In this document: piece after piece, positions 52,184-61,100 of the stretch
How positions within the stretch are numbered: position 1 is the stretch's first letter
Layout of the letters: each line of letters begins with the position of its first letter
Source of the DNA: Candidatus Jettenia sp.
Lineage (GTDB): Bacteria > Planctomycetota > Brocadiia > Brocadiales > Brocadiaceae
Length of the DNA stretch: 64,000 bases
Assembly (NCBI GenBank): GCA_021650895.1
Contig: CP091278.1
Span: forward strand, 62,001-126,000
Reading direction: 5' to 3'
Notes under the pieces: model-generated
What the model was told of the DNA's origin: nothing
The model's database searches: none
Seen by the model: only the letters and a program-made list of their open reading frames with translations
Translations under genes and position numbers: made by a program

Positions 52184-55100
52184 ATGTGCTGTGCGTACTG
52201 GCGTAAAATTCTTTTAATCTACTCAATGCTCTTTGCTGTGCTTATTTCCCTTTTTTCACTCGTAATCAACTCAGCAACATTTGCTCTGGATACCGATGCT
52301 TACGTCAGCCTGGTTCGGTCTGTAGAGACTAGTTATCATAACATCCCAAACCCTGCAGGTCTTGCTTTCTCTCCAAGGGCTAGAACATTCATTATTGTAG
52401 ATGCCCCCAAACCTGCCTCGCCTTCAGCAAAAATTTTCGACAACATGATGATGACTTCTCCTGGTGATTTGGCTAGTTCAGTTCGTGCGCGGATAACAGA
52501 TCCTATTAACATAGCTTTTGATAGCAAGGCCAATCGCTTGCTAATCTATCAGCCGGCTGTCCATAAATTGATCGCCGTAAAGGCGACGGCTGACGGCAAT
52601 CTGGACCCTGCTAAGATTACTAGTTTTGATGCCCGGAAGTTTGGTCTGCGGAGACCTTACGGTATGGCTACTGACCCGGTTAGCGGAGATCTTTTCATTC
52701 TTGATAGTGCTGTGCCGGAAGTTATCCATGTTACGCCAAATACGGATCAGGATTTTGATGATGCATCGATTTCCTATGTATGTTTGGAGCAAATCGGCAT
52801 ATCTGATATTCGGGGCATTGCCTTTAATCCTGTCAATAGCCATCTCTATATCCTGAGTTTTACTGAGCAAAAACTGTACGAATTCACGAATTCAGGAAAA
52901 GTTGTTGCGATACGTGATGTATCAGAATTTAATCTCAAAAACCCGCAAGGTATGATTTTTGCTCCGAGTGGAGACCTGACGGATGATCCATCACAAATGA
53001 ACCTGTATATTGCCGATTGTGGACCTGACAATAAGAGAAGTCAAAAAGCCAATGTGTTGGAACATGCACAGACATATGATGGTAAAGGAAAAGATGGAAA
53101 GCAAATGCAGGGTAAAATTGTTGAATTGTCTCTTACTCAAACACCTGGTGTGGCATCTACAAGCAGCTCTTCCTTGGTGCAGACTATGGATCTCTCTCTA
53201 CTTTCTCCACCCAGCCCGGATCCGGCAGGTATTACCTACCTTTCATCTTCTAATACGCTCCTTGTTTCTGATGGTGAAGTTGATGAAATGCCTATCTTTG
53301 TCGGTGTTAATCTTTTTGAAATGAGCCTGACCGGTAACTTACTGAATACCCTCAGTACAACATCTTTTTCGTTTGAGCCGGCTGGTTTAACGATTAATCC
53401 TGTTAATAGGCATCTCTTCTTTACCGATGATAATGTATGTAAGGTATTTGAATTGGACCCCGGGGCTGACGGACTTTATGATACCTTGGATGATATAGTT
53501 ACTTCTTTCAGTACGTCAGACTTCAGTTGTTTCGACCCTGAGGGGATTGCTTACGATAGCACACAAGGAGCACTTTTTATAGCAGATGGGGTGAGTTCCG
53601 AAATCCATCGGGTTGCGCCGGGAGATAACGGTGTTTTCAATGGTGTGCCACCGACGGGTGATGATCGGGTGACACATTTCGATACGGCGATTCTTGGAGT
53701 GACTGATCCTGAGGGTATTGAGTTTAACCCGGATAACGGTCATTTGTACCTGATCGGTAAGCCTCCAACTGTATTGGCTGAAATAACAACATCAGGTACC
53801 CTCAGGCGAGTGTTTGATGTTTCTGCAGCGAATGCCCGGAAACCCGCTGGCCTTGGCTTAGCTCCCGGCAGTTTAGACCCCAATATGAAGAACGTCTATA
53901 TCGTTGACCGGGGATTTGATAATGATCAAAATCCGAATGAAAATGATGGCAAGGTATATGAAATATCTCTGCCTCCGATTTCACCGGGCAATCAAGTACC
54001 CACGGTTGATGCTGGATCCGACCAGACAATTATCTTACCAGAGAATGCCGTCCTGGATGGCTCTGTTTCTGATGATGGTCTGCCGAATCCTCCCGGTGCA
54101 GTGACCGTTACCTGGAGTAAGATTCGCGGGCAAGGTATTGTTACCTTTGCTAATGCCAATGCTATTGATACGACCGCCAGCTTTCCGGAAGTGGGAACGT
54201 ATGTGCTCCGCCTGACTGTTGATGATGGTGAACTAATCGATAGCGATGATGTAACCATCGTTGTTTTGGGTAGAGGCGATGAAGAATTTGTAGACGTCAG
54301 GGTTGCAGCCAGTACAGATGATGCGGAAGAGAAATCCACAGGCAATGTGGCGCTCACGAGTGCTGATCTCGAAATGGTTCTTGATGGAAACGACCAGACC
54401 GTGGGGTTGCGCTTTAATGGGATCAATATCCCAAAAAATGCCATAATTATTAATGCATATATTCAGTTCAAGGCTGATGAGAGAAACTCGGATGCAACTT
54501 CGCTTTCGATTCAAGGCGAGAATGTTGATAATGCCACGACGTTTACCTCTGTTAGCAGGAATATATCATCCAGGCCGAGGACAATAGCTGCGGTATCATG
54601 GTTTCCTGAGCCATGGACAAAGCTGGGAGAGCTGGGTCTTAATCAGCGGACACCTGATATATCTTCGATTATTCAAGAGATTGTGAACCGGTCAGGTTGG
54701 TCTAGTGGCAACTCATTAGCAGTTATTATTAGCGGGACTGGGAAGCGTGTAGCCGATGCATTTAATGGGGATACAGGCGGGGCGCCCTTACTTCATGCGG
54801 TATACTATTTAGCAGATCACCAGCCACCAATAGTTGATGCAGGACCGGACCAGACGATTGCACTGTCTGGCTATGCTATTTTGGATGGTACGGTATCTGA
54901 TGATGGTCTACCGAGTCCGCCTGGATCAGTGATCACGACCTGGAGTCAAATTAGCGGGACTGGTGAAGTTACTTTTGGCGATATAAATGCCATAGATACA
55001 ACGGCAAGCTTTTCAGAGGCAGGGACGTATGTGCTGCGCTTGACGGCAGACGATGGCGAGTTGATCGAAAGTGATGATATTACCGTTGTTGTTAACGGTG

Positions 55101-58100
55101 CCACCATGGTGAGAGAGATCCGGGTTGCAGCCAGCACAGATGATGCAGAAGAGAGGCCTTCGGGTAGCATGTTACTCTCCAGTACGGACCTTGATCTGGT
55201 ATTTGATAAGTACAATCAGATGATAGGTATACGTTTTAATGGGATTAATATTCCGGAAAATGCTACTATTACAAATGCCTATATTCAGTTTAAGACAGAT
55301 GAGATAACCTCAGAGGCTACTTCGCTAACGATTCAAGGCGAGAATGTTGATAATGCTATGGCGTTTACCTCTTCCATCGGGGATATATCGTCCAGGCCAA
55401 GAACAACAGCTGCGGTGCCGTGGTCTCCTGTGCCGTGGACAACGGTGGGGGAAGTTGGCCCTAATCAACAGACGTCTGATATATCTTCGATTATTCAGGA
55501 GATTATGGATCGACCGGGTTGGTCAAGCGGCAATTCGATAGCAGTTATTTTCACGGGAACTGGTAAGCGCGTAGCGGAGGCATATGATGGGAATCAGGCA
55601 GAAGCGCCATTACTTCATATTGAGTATAGCGTAGCCCAGGTTAATCAATCTCCCACAGTTAATGCAGGGGCAGATCAGACGATTACGTTACCGGATAGTG
55701 CAATCCTGAATGGTACCGTTACCGATGATGGCTTGCCGAATCCGCCTGGAGTAGTAACGATTACCTGGAGTGTGGTCAGTGGTACGGGTACGGTAACCTT
55801 TGCCGATGCGAGTGCTGTAGATACAACGGCGAGCTTCTCAGAGGCCGGTACGTATGTGCTCAGTTTGGCAGCCGATGATGGTGAGTTGAATACGAGCGAT
55901 AAAGTAACCATCGAGGTAATACAGCCTATTGTGAATCAGCCACCAACAGTAGATGCAGGGGTAGATCAATCGATTACGTTACCGGACAGTGTAACACTGG
56001 ATGGAACGGTGACGGATGATGGTTTACCGAGTTCTCCTGGAGTGGTAACGACTACCTGGAGTGTAGTGAGTGGTACAGGCACGGTAACCTTTGCCGATGC
56101 GAATGCCGTAGATACAACGGCAAGCTTCTCAGAGGCTGGAACGTATGTGCTACAACTAACGGCTGATGATGGAGAATTGAGTCCCAGCGATGAGATAACC
56201 ATTGTGGTATCGAACCCCATTGTGAATCAGCCGCCAGAGGTAGATGCAGGGGTAGATCAGGCGATTACGTTGCCGGATAATGCTATCCTGGATGGAACGG
56301 TGACGGATGACGGCTTACCGACGGGCACCCTAACGGCTACCTGGAGTGTGGTCAGTGGTACGGGTACGGTAACCTTCGCTGATGCGAGTGCCGTAGACAC
56401 AACGGCAAGCTTCTCAGAGGCAGGGACGTATGTGCTGAGTCTAACGGCCGATGATGGAGACCTAATTACGAGCGATGAACTCAGTATCGTGGTATCGAAT
56501 CCGATTATAAATCAGCCGCCAGAGGTAGATGCGGGGGTAGATCAAGCGATTACCTTGCCAGATAATGCAGCATTGGATGGAACGGTGACGGATGACGGCT
56601 TACCGACGGGTACCCTAACGGCTACCTGGAGTGTGGTCAGTGGTACGGGTACCGTAACCTTCGGTGATGCGAATGCCGTAGACACAACGGCAAGCTTCTC
56701 AGAGGCCGGTACGTATGTGCTGGGTCTAATGGCTGATGATGGCGCTTTAATGATGAGTGATGAACTCAGTATCGTGGTATCGAATCCGATTATAAATCAG
56801 CCACCTACAGTAGATGCAGGGATAGATCAATCGATTACGTTGCCGGATAATGCAATCCTGGATGGAACCGTTACGGATGACGGCTTACCGACGGGCACCA
56901 TAACGGTTACCTGGAGTGTAGTGAGTGGTACGGGTACGGTAAGCTTCGGTGATGTGAATGCCGTAGATACAACGGCAAGCTTCTCAGAGGCCGGTACGTA
57001 TGTGCTGGGTCTAATGGCTGATGATGGCGCTTTAATGATGAGTGATGAACTCAGTATCGTGGTATCGAATCCGATTATAAATCAGCCACCTACAGTAGAT
57101 GCAGGGATAGATCAATCGATTACGTTGCCGGATAATGCAATCCTGGATGGAACCGTTACGGATGACGGCTTACCGACGGGCACCATAACGGTTACCTGGA
57201 GTGTAGTGAGTGGTACGGGTACGGTAAGCTTCGGTGATGTGAATGCCGTAGATACAACGGCAAGCTTCTCAGAGGCCGGTACGTATGTGCTGGGTCTAAC
57301 GGCCGATGATGGAGACTTAATTACGAGCGATGAACTCAGTATCGTAGTATCAAACCCCATTGTGAATCAGCCGCCAGAGGTAGATGCAGGGGTAGATCAG
57401 GCGATTACCTTACCGGATAATGCAATCCTGGATGGAACGGTGACGGATGACGGCTTACCGACGGGTACCCTAACGGTTACCTGGAGTATGGTGAGTGGTA
57501 CGGGTACGGTAAGCTTCGGTGATGTGAATGCCATAGATACAACGGCGAGCTTCTCAGAGGCCGGTACGTATGTGCTGAGTCTAATGGCTGATGATGGCGC
57601 TTTAATGATGAGTGATGAACTCAGTATCGTGGTATCGAATCCGATTATAAATCAGCCACCTACAGTAGATGCAGGGATAGATCAGACGATTACGTTGCCG
57701 GATAATGCAATCCTGGATGGAACCGTTACGGATGACGGCTTACCGACGGGCACCCTAACGGCTACCTGGAGTGTGGTCAGTGGTACGGGTACGGTAAGCT
57801 TCGGTGATGTGAATGCCGTAGATACAACGGCAAGCTTCTCAGAGGCTGGTACGTATGTGCTGGGTCTAACGGCAGATGATGGCGCTTTAATGACGAGCGA
57901 TGAACTCAGTATCGTAGTATCAAACCCCATAGTGAATCAACCACCAACGGTAGATGCAGGGATAGATCAGACGATTACCTTACCGGATAGTGCAATCCTG
58001 GATGGAACGGTGACGGATGATGGTTTACCGACGGGTACCCTAACGGCTACCTGGAGTGTGGTCAGTGGTACGGGTACCGTAACCTTCGGTGATGCGAATG

Positions 58101-61100
58101 CCATAGACACAACGGCAAGCTTCTCAGAGGCTGGAACGTATGTGCTACAACTAACGGCTGATGATGGAGAATTGAGTCCCAGCGATGAGATAACCATCGT
58201 GGTATCGAACCCCATAGTGAACCAGCCACCTACGGTAGATGCAGGGATAGATCAGACGATTACGTTGCCGGATAATGCAATCCTGGATGGAACGGTGACG
58301 GATGATGGTTTACCGGCGGGTACCCTAACGGCTACCTGGAGTGTGGTCAGTGGTACGGGCACCGTAACCTTCGCTGATGCGAGTGCCGTAGACACAACGG
58401 CAAGCTTCTCAGAGGCCGGTACGTATGTGCTGGGTCTAACGGCAGATGATGGCGCTTTAATGACGAGCGATGAACTCAGTATCGTAGTATCAAACCCCAT
58501 AGTGAATCAACCACCAACGGTAGATGCAGGGATAGATCAGACGATTACCTTACCGGATAGTGCAATCCTGGATGGAACGGTGACGGATGATGGTTTACCG
58601 ACGGGTACCCTAACGGCTACCTGGAGTGTGGTCAGTGGTACGGGCACCGTAACCTTCGCTGATGCGAGTGCCGTAGACACAACGGCAAGCTTCTCAGAGG
58701 CAGGGACGTATGTGCTGAGTCTAACGGCCGATGATGGAGACCTAATTACGAGCGATGAACTCAGTATCGTGGTATCGAATCCGATTATAAATCAGCCGCC
58801 AGAGGTAGATGCGGGGGTAGATCAAGCGATTACCTTGCCAGATAATGCAGCATTGGATGGAACGGTGACGGATGATGGTTTACCGGCGGGTACCCTAACG
58901 GCTACCTGGAGTGTGGTCAGTGGTACGGGCACCGTAACCTTCGCCGATGCGAGTGCCATAGATACAACGGCAAGCTTCTCAGAGGCCGGTACGTATGTGC
59001 TGGGTCTAACGGCAGATGATGGCGCTTTAATGACGAGCGATGAACTCAGTATCGTAGTATCAAACCCCATAGTGAATCAACCACCAACGGTAGATGCAGG
59101 GATAGATCAGACGATTACCTTACCGGATAGTGCAATCCTGGATGGAACGGTGACGGATGATGGTTTACCGACGGGTACCCTAACGGCTACCTGGAGTGTG
59201 GTCAGTGGTACGGGCACCGTAACCTTCGCTGATGCGAGTGCCGTAGACACAACGGCAAGCTTCTCAGAGGCAGGGACGTATGTGCTGAGTCTAACGGCCG
59301 ATGATGGAGACCTAATTACGAGCGATGAACTCAGTATCGTGGTATCGAATCCGATTATAAATCAGCCGCCAGAGGTAGATGCGGGGGTAGATCAAGCGAT
59401 TACCTTACCGGATAATGCTATCCTGGATGGAACGGTTACCGATGATGGTTTACCAAGTTCTCCTGGAGTAGTAACGACTACCTGGAGTGTAGTGAGTGGT
59501 ACAGGCACGGTAACCTTTGCCGATGCGAATGCCGTAGATACAACGGCAAGCTTCTCAGAGGCTGGAACGTATGTGCTACAACTAACGGCTGATGATGGAG
59601 AATTGAGTCCCAGCGATGAGATAACCATTGTGGTATCGAACCCCATTGTGAATCAGCCGCCAGAGGTAGATGCAGGGGTAGATCAGGCGATTACGTTGCC
59701 GGATAATGCTATCCTGGATGGAACGGTGACGGATGATGGTTTACCGAGTTCTCCTGGAGTGGTAACGACTACCTGGAGTGTAGTGAGTGGTACAGGCACG
59801 GTAACCTTCGCCGATGCGAGTGCCATAGATACAACGGCAAGCTTCTCAGAGGCCGGTACGTATGTGCTGGGTCTAACGGCAGATGATGGCGCTTTAATGA
59901 CGAGCGATGAACTCAGTATCGTAGTATCAAACCCCATAGTGAATCAACCACCAACGGTAGATGCAGGGATAGATCAGACGATTACCTTACCGGATAGTGC
60001 AATCCTGGATGGAACGGTGACGGATGATGGTTTACCGACGGGTACCCTAACGACTACCTGGAGTATGGTCAGTGGTACGGGTACGGTAACCTTTGGTGAT
60101 GTGAATGCCGTCGATACAACGGCGAGCTTCTCAGAGGCTGGTACGTATGTGCTGAGTCTAACGGCTGATGATGGCGCTTTAATGATGAGTGATGAACTCA
60201 GTATCGTGGTATCGAATCCGATTATAAATCAGCCACCTACAGTAGATGCAGGGATAGATCAATCGATTACGTTGCCGGATAATGCAATCCTGGATGGAAC
60301 CGTTACGGATGACGGCTTACCGACGGGCACCATAACGGTTACCTGGAGTGTAGTGAGTGGTACGGGTACGGTAAGCTTCGGTGATGTGAATGCCGTAGAT
60401 ACAACGGCAAGCTTCTCAGAGGCCGGTACGTATGTGCTGGGTCTAATGGCTGATGATGGCGCTTTAATGATGAGTGATGAACTCAGTATCGTGGTATCGA
60501 ATCCGATTATAAATCAGCCACCTACAGTAGATGCAGGGATAGATCAATCGATTACGTTGCCGGATAATGCAATCCTGGATGGAACCGTTACGGATGACGG
60601 CTTACCGACGGGCACCATAACGGTTACCTGGAGTGTAGTGAGTGGTACGGGTACGGTAAGCTTCGGTGATGTGAATGCCGTAGATACAACGGCAAGCTTC
60701 TCAGAGGCCGGTACGTATGTGCTGGGTCTAACGGCTGATGATGGAGACTTAATTACGAGCGATGAACTCAGTATCGTAGTATCAAACCCCATTGTGAATC
60801 AGCCGCCAGAGGTAGATGCAGGGGTAGATCAGGCGATTACCTTACCGGATAATGCAGCATTGGATGGAACGGTGACGGATGACGGCTTACCGACGGGTAC
60901 CCTAACGGCTACCTGGAGTGTGGTCAGTGGTACGGGCACCGTAACCTTCGGTGATGCGAATGCCGTAGACACAACGGCAAGCTTCTCAGAGGCCGGTACG
61001 TATGTGCTGGGTCTAATGGCTGATGATGGCGCTTTAATGATGAGTGATGAACTCAGTATCGTGGTATCGAATCCGATTATAAATCAGCCACCTACAGTAG

